From NCBI GenBank assembly GCA_034409055.1, contig DAOUMU010000188.1, positions 1 to 21,271 on the forward strand: 21,271 nucleotides of DNA. The letters run 5' to 3'. Below, one piece after another: positions 1-7,403 of this stretch. The position numbers and the translations under genes are program-made. Below the pieces are notes generated by a model that saw only the letters and a program-made list of their open reading frames with translations, had not been told where the DNA came from and did not search any database. This DNA is from DAOUMU01 sp034409055 (GTDB taxonomy: Bacteria; Chloroflexota; Anaerolineae; 4572-78; J111). Positions within the stretch are counted from its first letter, which is position 1; every line of letters begins with the position of its first letter.

Positions 1-1
1 T

Positions 2-118
2 AATGCCCTCGAGTATCTGACGGCTGCTTGCGAGGCTGCTAATTGGGGACGACCTGCTCCTTCCTTGCTGCCAGACAATGCTGTGATGGGGGATAGAGTC
101 CCGCATTTTACCACCTGA
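2..118 (+). CDS. C-terminal end of a transposase-like protein (cut by window edge)
   Basis: An open frame enters from the left edge and ends at TGA 116-118, giving 38 residues. The tail has the pattern ALEYLTAACEAA...GRPAPSLLP, which resembles the C-terminus of IS66-like transposases as I remember them. The catalytic core is outside the window, so the family cannot be confirmed. No terminal inverted repeat was recognised in the 65 bp before the next gene. It runs convergent to the helicase gene and would mark the left border of the defence island. It could instead be the end of an unrelated protein. Confidence 0.4.
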   Translation, partial: NALEYLTAACEAANWGRPAPSLLPDNAVMGDRVPHFTT

Positions 119-183
119 ACGATTACCACTGATGATTTTACAATGTCGCACAGTATAATGTTTCCAAGGATTGCAGAGGTTCG

Positions 184-2331
184 TCATTTCGTACTTAAAA
201 AATCGGCTGCAAACGCTTTCCTTCTCAATTCATCGGGCACAAATTCATCATACTTGTTGATTTCAGGGACTTCAGGCTCCCCCAGCAAATCCACCTCGCT
301 TACATCTTGCTGACGTGATGCCGCCACTTCACGTCGCAACGCCTCTGCGCCAGCGGGATAGTATAGTAGCAAATAGTAGGGCGTTCGGACGTCACGGATG
401 GTTAAACCAAGGTGCTCGGTTGCCCTGAATTGTAAGACGCGGGTCAATGTGTTAAAGGGGATTGTGCCCAGCCAGGGAAATAGAGCGAATAAATCACCAC
501 CGAGCGGTACCAGTGGGGTATGCTCCAGGGATGCTTGCCGGGCCAATTGCCGCGCCTCTTTGAGGCGAGCCAGGGCACCCTGCTGTAAGTAACGGTATTC
601 CTGGTCTTCAAACAGGGCTTGCCGCATGCGCTGTAGAATACGGGTGTGAATTTCGCCGCCGCTGCCTATCCAGGCCGTGTTTGCTTTGCCCGGCACAGGA
701 TTGACAAACACCGTGCGCTGTTTGGGGTTAATATCTACAACCTCCCACGTACGCCCGGCCAGGGCGAAACGGTCACCTTTAGGCGGAGGGGTGACAATCC
801 GACCGATTTCACCTTGCTCAGAACGCACCGTAAACTCCTCCATATCCTGAAAAACTGCATAAAAACGGTAATGCTGCACCACTTTTTCCCCGGCCAGGCC
901 AATAATGAGACCGCCATTTTCCAGCCGTTCAATATGGTCAATATTAAGCAGGTGACGCAGCAATATCCGGTAATCATCCTGGCTGATGTGTTGAAAAGGG
1001 GGCAATGTAAGCACGCGCCGGGCCAGGTCGGCGGGGGAAAGTTCTCCCATGCCGGCCAGGATACTCATCGTCTGGTGATAGAGCAGGCTGTAAGGATAGC
1101 GGACGGGCCGGATCGGTTCAATCCACTTTTCCTCAAGATAGAGTTGAATAATGGCCACACATTGCAGTAATGACCAGGGAATCAGTTGGGGTAGGGTTTC
1201 CTGACCTGATGGCGCATCCTCGCTGCACACAAACCACATTTCAGACGGATTGCCGCGTCGCCCCGACCGTCCCAGGCGCTGCAAAAAACCGGCTACGGAG
1301 AAGGGCGCGTTGAGTTGAATGATCCGCTCCAATTGGCCGATGTCAATGCCCAGTTCGAGGGTGAGGGTGGCGGCCGTAACAGCCGCTTGATTCTCTGTTC
1401 TCATGGCCCGTTCAGCCGATTCCCGCAAGGCGGCTGAGATGCTGCCGTGATGCACGTGGTAAATATCGGGCAACTGTTTGTGCCGGGCAATCTGGCGCAA
1501 TGAAGCAATACTACTTTCGGCGTCACCGCGGCTGTTGGCAAAGATGAGGGTCTTGGTTCGTTCTTGCGTTCTGGCAAAAATGTATTGGTCATGGGGGTCG
1601 GCTTCGTGAAGGTGTTCGGGGCCGGTTGGGGCACGAGAGAAATGTTCAACCGCCAGCCGTATGCGCCCCCCTTTGGGTACCGAAACGGTGGTCACGGAAC
1701 GCGATGTGTTGGCCTGAAGCCAGGTTTCGGCCGAACGGTAATCTCCCAACGTGGCCGATAAGCCCACCCGGCGCGGGTTGGTGTTCATAAAAGGGGCCAA
1801 CCGTTCCAACTGGCACAATATCTGCCGCCCGCGATCTGAGTTCATAAAGATATGCACTTCATCAATCACCACAAAACGTACCTCGCTAAACAAACGCCCC
1901 AAATCAGGGCGGCGATTGATGAGCAAACTCTCCAATGATTCGGGGGTAATTTGCAGCACGCCATGCGGATTTTGCAGCAATTTACGTTTACGGTTAAGCG
2001 GCACATCCCCATGCCAGGCCCACACCGGAATATGCGCCTCTGCCAGCAGTCCCTCCAGCCGGAAAAACTGGTCGTTGATTAGGGCTTTGGTGGGGCCAAT
2101 GTAGAGAACGCCAATTGAGCCGGGCGGGTCTTCGTAAAGGCTGGTCAGGATGGGCAAAAAGGCGGCTTCTGTTTTGCCCGAGGCCGTGCCCGCCGCCAAA
2201 ATGAGGTGCGCATCGCTATTGAACAGAACCTCACCCGCCTGGACCTGCACCTGGCGTAGTTCAGTCCAGTTGTGGCGGTAAATGTATTCTTGAATAAAGG
2301 GGGCCAGCCGGTAGAAGGGGTTGCCGCTCAC
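184..2331 (-). CDS. sngC: Lhr-type DEAD/DEAH helicase, probable Shango SngC
   Basis: Superfamily 2 ATP-dependent helicase of 715 aa, predicted to act on nucleic acid in anti-phage defence. Motifs in order: Walker A GTASGKTE (residues 48-55), DEVH (157-160), SAT (192-194), motif IV TLIFANSRGDAE (about 261-272), motif V with ELGIDIG (about 326-332) and motif VI QRLGRSGRRG (351-360). After the two RecA folds there is an Lhr-like beta-barrel segment around 510-550 (FALAGRTWEVVDI...WIG). The start is GTG at 2331, which overlaps the stop of the ATPase gene by four bases (GTGA), so translation is probably coupled. It is the last gene of a three-gene operon with the TerB and ATPase genes; this set and order match Shango. 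A general Lhr-like repair helicase is the alternative, but the context argues against it. All helicase motifs look intact. Confidence 0.88.
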   Translation of the reverse strand: MSGNPFYRLAPFIQEYIYRHNWTELRQVQVQAGEVLFNSDAHLILAAGTASGKTEAAFLPILTSLYEDPPGSIGVLYIGPTKALINDQFFRLEGLLAEAHIPVWAWHGDVPLNRKRKLLQNPHGVLQITPESLESLLINRRPDLGRLFSEVRFVVIDEVHIFMNSDRGRQILCQLERLAPFMNTNPRRVGLSATLGDYRSAETWLQANTSRSVTTVSVPKGGRIRLAVEHFSRAPTGPEHLHEADPHDQYIFARTQERTKTLIFANSRGDAESSIASLRQIARHKQLPDIYHVHHGSISAALRESAERAMRTENQAAVTAATLTLELGIDIGQLERIIQLNAPFSVAGFLQRLGRSGRRGNPSEMWFVCSEDAPSGQETLPQLIPWSLLQCVAIIQLYLEEKWIEPIRPVRYPYSLLYHQTMSILAGMGELSPADLARRVLTLPPFQHISQDDYRILLRHLLNIDHIERLENGGLIIGLAGEKVVQHYRFYAVFQDMEEFTVRSEQGEIGRIVTPPPKGDRFALAGRTWEVVDINPKQRTVFVNPVPGKANTAWIGSGGEIHTRILQRMRQALFEDQEYRYLQQGALARLKEARQLARQASLEHTPLVPLGGDLFALFPWLGTIPFNTLTRVLQFRATEHLGLTIRDVRTPYYLLLYYPAGAEALRREVAASRQQDVSEVDLLGEPEVPEINKYDEFVPDELRRKAFAADFLSTK

Positions 2332-3653
2332 AAATCGAACTCCGCGAAGGTATCATCTACTTCGTCGGGGTCAGGGGCGGCGGGTGTCGGTTGGAAGGCG
2401 TCGCTGCCAATCAACGCCGGGAAGGTGGTATCGGGGTTTTGGCGCAATAAATTGAGAACACTGATAAAGTCACGCACCACTTCACGCGGGGTGAGCAGTT
2501 CATCCGCTCCCAGGCGATTGACCACGGTTTGCATAAAATTCTGCAAATCGACCGCGGAAAGCTGCGGGTCGTGCTGGTAATGGGCCGTGTATACATCCAG
2601 GATGCGGGTAAGCAGCAGGTGAATTTCAGAATAATCCAGCACTTCCAGGCTGATTACCGGCCCGGATACGTCTCGCAATGTTTTGCCGGAGAAGCGGCTC
2701 CTGGACAGGCGCGTATATAGGGCCTCGTAACTGTACAGGCCGCGCCGCTGGTCTTCTAAAAATTGGGGCGTGCCGCCCATCACAATGTTAAGATGCGCCG
2801 CTTTACCCTGCATGGTATCGTTGAACATAGCGAGTAGTTTTTCATAATTGTTATGGCGAGAAATGGTGTGGCTGATCTTGTAGAGATTGACCGCCTCATC
2901 CAGCAGTATAACCAGCCCTTTGTAGCCAATTGAAGCAACAAAGTGAGCAAACAGCTTGATGTAATCGTACCAATCGTTATCATTGATAATCACCCGTACG
3001 CCAAGGGCCTGCCGTGCATCCGTTTTGGTGGTAAACTCACCCCGCAGCCAGCGCAGGGCCACGTCTTTGCGTTCATCGTCGTGGGCCACATGACCGTTCC
3101 AGTAGGCAGTAATCACCTTGGCGTAGTCAAAGCCATGAACCATCCCTGCCATATCGTGAATAACGGCGTGAATCCTTTTTTCAACGGCTTTGTTAAAAGC
3201 CGGGTCGTCAGCAGTTAAATGGGTATCGGTTATAACCCGGGTTTGGACACCGGAAATCCACCGTTCCAGGATGGCTGGCAAGGCACCGCCGTCGGGCCTG
3301 GCTTTGCTGGAAAGATTGTGCATTAATTCGCGGTAGGTGGCTACGCCGGCATTATTCCTGCCGGTTAAACGGCGTTCTGGCGACAGGTCGACATCGGCCA
3401 CAACGTAACCCCGCTCCATGGCCTGGTTACGGAGTAGTTGGAGTATAAAGGTTTTTCCCGACCCGTAGCGACCGATAATAAAGCGGAAGGCCGCACCTCC
3501 CTCGCCAATATTTTCTAAATCTTGCATCAAGGCTTCAATCTCATCCTTACGCCCAACGTTGATATATTCCAGGCCAATACGCGGTACAACACCCGCGCCT
3601 AATGAACTGATAATGGCAGTTGAGATACGCCGGGGAATACGGCGTTTCTTCAT
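2328..3653 (-). CDS. sngB: BrxD-like (DUF2791) P-loop ATPase, probable Shango SngB
   Basis: 441-aa ATP-binding protein. The N-terminus is basic (KKRRIPRRIS) and continues into the conserved GLEYINVGR segment, then Walker A GRYGSGKT (61-68) and Walker B VILLDEA (248-254). This layout is that of the BrxC/BrxD-like (DUF2791) ATPases, found in BREX and in Shango. No BREX genes (pglX, pglZ, brxC) are present, and the neighbours are a TerB_N/TerB_C gene and an Lhr-like helicase, so SngB fits better. The ATG at 3653 lies three bases after the stop of the TerB gene, and the stop overlaps the helicase GTG, which indicates one polycistronic message. The C-terminus is acidic (DPDEVDDTFAEFDL). Its role, presumably powering or loading the helicase, is inferred from the system and not shown by the sequence. 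Confidence 0.86.
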   Translation of the reverse strand: MKKRRIPRRISTAIISSLGAGVVPRIGLEYINVGRKDEIEALMQDLENIGEGGAAFRFIIGRYGSGKTFILQLLRNQAMERGYVVADVDLSPERRLTGRNNAGVATYRELMHNLSSKARPDGGALPAILERWISGVQTRVITDTHLTADDPAFNKAVEKRIHAVIHDMAGMVHGFDYAKVITAYWNGHVAHDDERKDVALRWLRGEFTTKTDARQALGVRVIINDNDWYDYIKLFAHFVASIGYKGLVILLDEAVNLYKISHTISRHNNYEKLLAMFNDTMQGKAAHLNIVMGGTPQFLEDQRRGLYSYEALYTRLSRSRFSGKTLRDVSGPVISLEVLDYSEIHLLLTRILDVYTAHYQHDPQLSAVDLQNFMQTVVNRLGADELLTPREVVRDFISVLNLLRQNPDTTFPALIGSDAFQPTPAAPDPDEVDDTFAEFDL

Positions 3654-3656
3654 AGG

Positions 3657-6335
3657 TTAGCTCCTGCTGACAACAATCTGTTCTATCATCTCCACGTAAT
3701 ACTCATCAATAATATGGGGAGATGGGTGTGCTTCGATGAGAATATCGCCAATGAAATCCTGGGCCAATTCGTTAATAGAGTCAAGGAGTACGGTCGGCAT
3801 TGTGTGCTGTTCGGCGGCAATTTGGCGAATGGCGGCAGTAGGGTCTTCATAGATAACAATCGCAACTAACACGTCAATTTGGGGCGTGGTTAATTGGGCC
3901 GCCAGTTTCGCCCACACTTCATCCTCAAATGCATCCGCTGCAAGCGAGACGGGTGTAGGCGCTTCTGCTACGGGCTGCGGTTCCGCTTTGGCTTTGGCCG
4001 GTTCTATTAGATCTCCCTCATCCTCAATCTGTAACATGTCAAACACATGCTCCGACTCCTGGCGCAACTGTTTAATGCGCGAAAGATCGATTTCAACTTT
4101 GGGTTTGGCCGGCGGCGGATTAATTGCTTGACGTGAGTTAACCATAAACCGGTCGACCACGGCTTTTATTTCAGCCTCCAGCCCTGTCACGCGCAACCGT
4201 CCGCGATAGTTCTTGAGTTCACGTAAGTGGTTTTCGGTATGTTTGACCAGGGGGGTTAGAAAATCCCGCAAGGGTTGGTGGCGCGTATAAGGATAAATGA
4301 TAGCAATGGTAATCGGCATGATCGAGCCTTCGTAAAGCCCATCGTAGAAGGGGGCGTGTTTGATTATTTCGGGAGTTGGGGGTTGGAATTGATCAAAAAT
4401 GCCCTGTCCATTCCGCTTTTTTAAGAAACCATCGACATGGCCTATTGTTTTGGGGATATACTCGTCTACCACTCCGGCATGCCCTGATTGGTAAAACTGG
4501 CTGTTTGTTATCCGATGGTCGATGAGCCGCTCGACAAGGGCGATGGGCCATTCGGCTAACGGGCGGGCCAGATGAGCAGCAACGGCAAAATCAGGTTCGT
4601 GGCGCAAAACGGAGGACAGCATTGCCGGTTCTGCATAGATGTGCAGGGGATGAAGCGGTAATTGGTTAACCACAATGTAATCCCTGGCCCACAAACGCGC
4701 AAAAAGGTTGATGCTTTGATGTTCTTTGTGATAATGCAGCCAGATGTTGCGGATTTGGGTATAACCGGCCATAGGGTTTTCAATGCCGATGTTGTTGATC
4801 AATTCGCGCAAGTACACAAACAGGTAACCCTGGTCGGTGGGCAGGTAGTTACCCTCACGGACCTGGCCCCGCCAATAGAAGTACCATTTGAGTTGGGGCA
4901 GCAGCATCATATCGTAATTGTGCTCTGGAATGCCGTAATCAAACCCCATAAATTCGGCCGCATCCTCCCGATAATCTACCAACTCCCTGGCCTGTTCCGC
5001 AAAACTTAGTTTACCATTGCTAAAAAAACCCTTGACCACCAAATTTGCCAGATGTGAACGTTTTCCAGGTTCCAAAATTGATCTTTTGTCCTGACGCGAT
5101 GGAATTGGGATAGCATATGTTGTTGGGCCGGCTGGTTCGCCAATTTGAAATTCGGCCGGTTTGACAACTGTCGTGCCCCCAAAAACAACATCCTCGATGA
5201 CCACCTGAATATCCTTTTCCAAACCGTCAACCCGCAAACGGCCGCGGTGGTTATACTGTTGGCGGAGCAAATTCTCGGTGTGTTTGATGACGGTCGTTAA
5301 AAAGCGGCGTAGGGGTTGGTGCTGCGAGTAAGGGTATACCTTGGCAATGGTGATCGGTTTATTAGAACCATCGTAAATAGCAGATTGAAACGGTACTCGC
5401 CGAATAGGGGCGGGTTTTTTGGGTCGATACCGCTCAAAAATTCCTTTTCCTCGCTGCTTCAAATGCGCATCGACCTGGGCGATTACATGGGGCAGCGTTG
5501 TTGCCAGCAATTGGTCATATCCCGCCTGGTAAAATTTGCTGCGCGTGATGTTGTGGTCGGTTAAGGCATCAATTAATAGCAGCGGTATTTGATCCAGCCC
5601 GTCTTTCAGGAATGCCGGTAGAATTAGATCAGGATAGCTAGGGGCAAAATCTGTTTGGACATCCGGCTCCACGAAGATGGTAAGCGGATCGACTGGCAAC
5701 TTGTTAACCACCACGTAATCCGCCAGCCAGTCAGGCAAGTAATCATCCAGATGTGGGTGTACTCCCCGATAATTGAGCCAGAGGCGGCGAAGTTGATCGT
5801 AACCATCTTGTGCGTCCGTTATCCCGACGCCATTTATCAATTCGTAAACATGCACAAAAATGTACGATGGTGAAGTTTTAGGGTATTTGCCATGCCGAAC
5901 CTGATTTCGCCAGTAGAAGTACCACCTTTGCTGAGCCCCATTCATAGCTTCATAAGTAGGCCAAGAAGCCTGAAATGGCACAAACGATGCCTTTTGCTGA
6001 GCGCGATTTGCAAATTCATGCGCTTGTTCAATAAAGGTGCGTTCGTATAGGCCATAGTCAAGAAGGAACGGGTTTCTCTGAGAGGGTGATGCTTCCTCAT
6101 CGAGCGCGATAAGCTGGAACAGGATGGATGTCTCTTCGGGAGTGAGGTATTCGCCCGCATTAAGTTTGGCTAGCAGTTTCTTTTTCAACCGCTGGGGGTA
6201 TCCTAAGATCAGGTAAAGCAGGCCAAATACAATCGTCACGCCTCCGAAACAAACCATAAGATAGGTTTGCCGGAAATAGATACCCAAAGCTAATACAATT
6301 ATGCCTACGATGAGGCTATACTTAACAAATCGCAT
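3657..6335 (-). CDS. sngA: Membrane-anchored TerB_N/TerB_C protein with duplicated TerB_N unit, probable Shango SngA
   Basis: 892-aa protein, first gene of the Shango-like operon. Two hydrophobic helices at about 5-21 and 25-45 are followed by a basic stretch (RLKKKLLAKL), predicting a membrane hairpin with a cytoplasmic body. The body holds two tandem copies of one unit of about 280-300 residues. Matching landmarks are WYFYWR at 138 and 484, the ELIN motif at 165 and 511, a DYxVVNxLP block near 206 and 552, and RGRLRVxGLE at 364 and 711. A lysine- and proline-rich linker (about 735-800) leads to a TerB_C-like C-terminus (about 800-892). I see no separate central TerB domain. TerB domains also occur in tellurite-resistance and stress systems, but no other ter genes are near. 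The ATG at 6335 is chosen because a promoter lies six bases upstream. Shango assignment rests on domains plus operon order. Confidence 0.86.
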   Translation of the reverse strand: MRFVKYSLIVGIIVLALGIYFRQTYLMVCFGGVTIVFGLLYLILGYPQRLKKKLLAKLNAGEYLTPEETSILFQLIALDEEASPSQRNPFLLDYGLYERTFIEQAHEFANRAQQKASFVPFQASWPTYEAMNGAQQRWYFYWRNQVRHGKYPKTSPSYIFVHVYELINGVGITDAQDGYDQLRRLWLNYRGVHPHLDDYLPDWLADYVVVNKLPVDPLTIFVEPDVQTDFAPSYPDLILPAFLKDGLDQIPLLLIDALTDHNITRSKFYQAGYDQLLATTLPHVIAQVDAHLKQRGKGIFERYRPKKPAPIRRVPFQSAIYDGSNKPITIAKVYPYSQHQPLRRFLTTVIKHTENLLRQQYNHRGRLRVDGLEKDIQVVIEDVVFGGTTVVKPAEFQIGEPAGPTTYAIPIPSRQDKRSILEPGKRSHLANLVVKGFFSNGKLSFAEQARELVDYREDAAEFMGFDYGIPEHNYDMMLLPQLKWYFYWRGQVREGNYLPTDQGYLFVYLRELINNIGIENPMAGYTQIRNIWLHYHKEHQSINLFARLWARDYIVVNQLPLHPLHIYAEPAMLSSVLRHEPDFAVAAHLARPLAEWPIALVERLIDHRITNSQFYQSGHAGVVDEYIPKTIGHVDGFLKKRNGQGIFDQFQPPTPEIIKHAPFYDGLYEGSIMPITIAIIYPYTRHQPLRDFLTPLVKHTENHLRELKNYRGRLRVTGLEAEIKAVVDRFMVNSRQAINPPPAKPKVEIDLSRIKQLRQESEHVFDMLQIEDEGDLIEPAKAKAEPQPVAEAPTPVSLAADAFEDEVWAKLAAQLTTPQIDVLVAIVIYEDPTAAIRQIAAEQHTMPTVLLDSINELAQDFIGDILIEAHPSPHIIDEYYVEMIEQIVVSRS

Positions 6336-6341
6336 AGCTTT

Positions 6342-6369
6342 ATTTTATGCTGTAACTTGAATTGGTCAA
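6342..6369 (-). promoter_or_regulatory. Promoter of the Shango-like operon, probably giving a leaderless mRNA
   Basis: On the minus strand, TTGACC (6364-6369) and TAAAAT (6342-6347) are separated by 16 bp. Only six bases lie between the -10 box and the ATG at 6335, so transcription should start at or next to the start codon, and there is no room for a ribosome binding site. A second possible promoter, TTGCTT-N17-TATAAC, lies further upstream and would give a leadered message. Confidence 0.5.
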
Positions 6370-6436
6370 ACCGGATATATCAGTCATCTTGAGATTGGGT
6401 CGTTATAAATCCCGTTTACAAAACAAGCAAATTACG

Positions 6437-6823
6437 TTAGCTTGCCTCAATTTCAGTGGGCCTATCATCCCGCAAGCCCGGAATTACTAACCACAGCCAT
6501 TGCCGACATTTGAATAATCTTAGCGAGAGTAATTCTTCGGGGAAAGTTTGACCGCGATGCCCCTGCCAATGAGCGAGCGAACCAAGCTGTTGTTTGGCAC
6601 ACGGTGGGCAAAAGTCGCCGGGATGACCTTTATCAATGGTATAGATACTGCCATTATTATTAGAGAGGGCAATCGGATCAGGTAACCGTCCGTTCTGAGA
6701 GAAGGGACAGGGTTGCCCGCCCAATTCGGCCGGGATCATGCCGGAGCAAATCATTGTGTCAGGATAGATATTGCCATCAGGGGAAAGAAAGAGCGCCTTT
6801 GGCTCATCGCTGTGATTATTCAT
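6437..6823 (-). CDS. Cys-rich 128-aa protein of unknown function in the defence island
   Basis: I do not recognise this family. The protein has five cysteines (C26, C39, C72, C75, C106), including a CPPC motif at 72-75, and histidines at 67, 85 and 89, so metal binding or a redox role is possible. No membrane helix is evident, although a short hydrophobic Trp-rich stretch (WLWLVIP) lies at about 109-115. The ATG at 6823 is preceded by AGAGG with seven bases spacing, and a strong promoter lies upstream, which supports a real gene. It sits between the restriction-modification operon and the Shango-like operon, 94 bp downstream of the Xre gene and 101 bp upstream of sngA. Its promoter overlaps two operator-like sites that match the one in front of the methylase gene, so it is probably controlled by the same regulator. 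Function unknown. Confidence 0.65.
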   Translation of the reverse strand: MNNHSDEPKALFLSPDGNIYPDTMICSGMIPAELGGQPCPFSQNGRLPDPIALSNNNGSIYTIDKGHPGDFCPPCAKQQLGSLAHWQGHRGQTFPEELLSLRLFKCRQWLWLVIPGLRDDRPTEIEAS

Positions 6824-6851
6824 TGTGACCTCTTGACAAAAACATAAAATA

Positions 6852-6888
6852 TTTACCGTGTATTCTGTATGACATTTTACACGATAAT
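6852..6888. promoter_or_regulatory. Pair of Xre operator-like sites
   Basis: Two sites resemble the palindrome TTTACACGGTAAA found in front of the methylase gene. One reads AATACACGGTAAA on the minus strand (6852-6864) and the other TTTACACGATAAT on the plus strand (6876-6888). Their centres are 24 bp apart. The upstream one overlaps the -10 box of the 128-aa gene and the other lies just past the expected start of transcription, so binding should repress. An 11-bp inverted repeat, CCTCTTGACAA (6829-6839) and TTGTCAAGAGG (6896-6906), flanks the pair. Confidence 0.55.
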
Positions 6889-6902
6889 GAATAAATTGTC
6901 AA
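6874..6902 (-). promoter_or_regulatory. Sigma-70 promoter of the 128-aa gene
   Basis: Minus strand TTGACA (6897-6902) and TAAAAT (6874-6879) are separated by exactly 17 bp, a near-consensus promoter. The expected start near 6867 gives a leader of about 45 bases before the ATG at 6823. The -10 box is covered by an operator-like site. Confidence 0.65.
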
Positions 6903-6917
6903 GAGGCGATCTTGAAA

Positions 6918-7403
6918 TTATTTATTTTCTTCGTACTTGAATTGTACTTCTCTGGCAATCAAGTTTAGATATTTTGAGGTTTTTAGGCTGGGGGCATAAA
7001 CGCCCGTTTCCCACTCACTGATGGTTTGCTGGCGCACCCCTAATTTTTCGGCAAGTTGGGCCTGGTTCATGCCGAGATGATGCCGCAGGCCCTTGATTAA
7101 CTCACCATCCCACAACACGGTGTCCCCTTTACGTTCCACCTTATAAACCCGCACCGGCTTGCGAAAGGTGACTTGCTCCTGTTTCAAATCCAAATTTTCG
7201 GTATTGTAACCCGCCTCCATCCAGGCCGAGGCTTGCACCGTGCCGCTGCTGCGATTGCTCCACCAGGCCCGGCTTTTGCGGGCCGACCCCGGCAATGGAC
7301 TACCCAATAATTGCTCGATCTCCGAAAAAGACAGCGTGACCTCATCCTGGCCACTTTGCTGCAACTGATTGAACAGCGGCCAATACTTGGTGCCTGGCTT
7401 CAT
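6918..7403 (-). CDS. Xre-family regulator with N-terminal DUF7662-like domain, likely controller of the adjacent R-M operon
   Basis: 161-aa two-domain protein. Residues about 5-80 carry the pattern KYWPLFNQL...LSFSEIEQLLG...LP..AR...AWWSN...AWMEAGY, which I associate with DUF7662. Residues about 98-150 form an HTH_3/Xre DNA-binding domain (NQAQLAEKLGVRQQTISEWE, 113-132). The ATG at 7403 overlaps the stop of hsdS (ATGA), so it is the third gene of the methylase-specificity operon. This position, together with the shared 13-bp palindromes at the methylase promoter and at the 128-aa gene promoter, suggests an autoregulatory controller similar in logic to restriction C proteins, though larger than the usual C protein. 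Repression is inferred from operators overlapping -10 boxes. DUF7662 itself has no role I can state. The regulator's target sites are a prediction. Confidence 0.8.
   Translation of the reverse strand: MKPGTKYWPLFNQLQQSGQDEVTLSFSEIEQLLGSPLPGSARKSRAWWSNRSSGTVQASAWMEAGYNTENLDLKQEQVTFRKPVRVYKVERKGDTVLWDGELIKGLRHHLGMNQAQLAEKLGVRQQTISEWETGVYAPSLKTSKYLNLIAREVQFKYEENK

Noticed and set aside
646..1170. A 174-codon open frame on the plus strand opposite the helicase gene
   Set aside because: Antisense to intact helicase motifs, with no family resemblance or ribosome binding site.
2328..3653. BREX system, suggested by the DUF2791 (BrxD-like) ATPase
   Set aside because: No pglX, pglZ, brxA, brxB or brxC gene is present; the TerB and helicase partners point to Shango.
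3657..6335. Tellurite resistance, suggested by TerB-type domains
   Set aside because: No terC, terD, terZ or other ter genes are nearby, and the operon has a defence layout.
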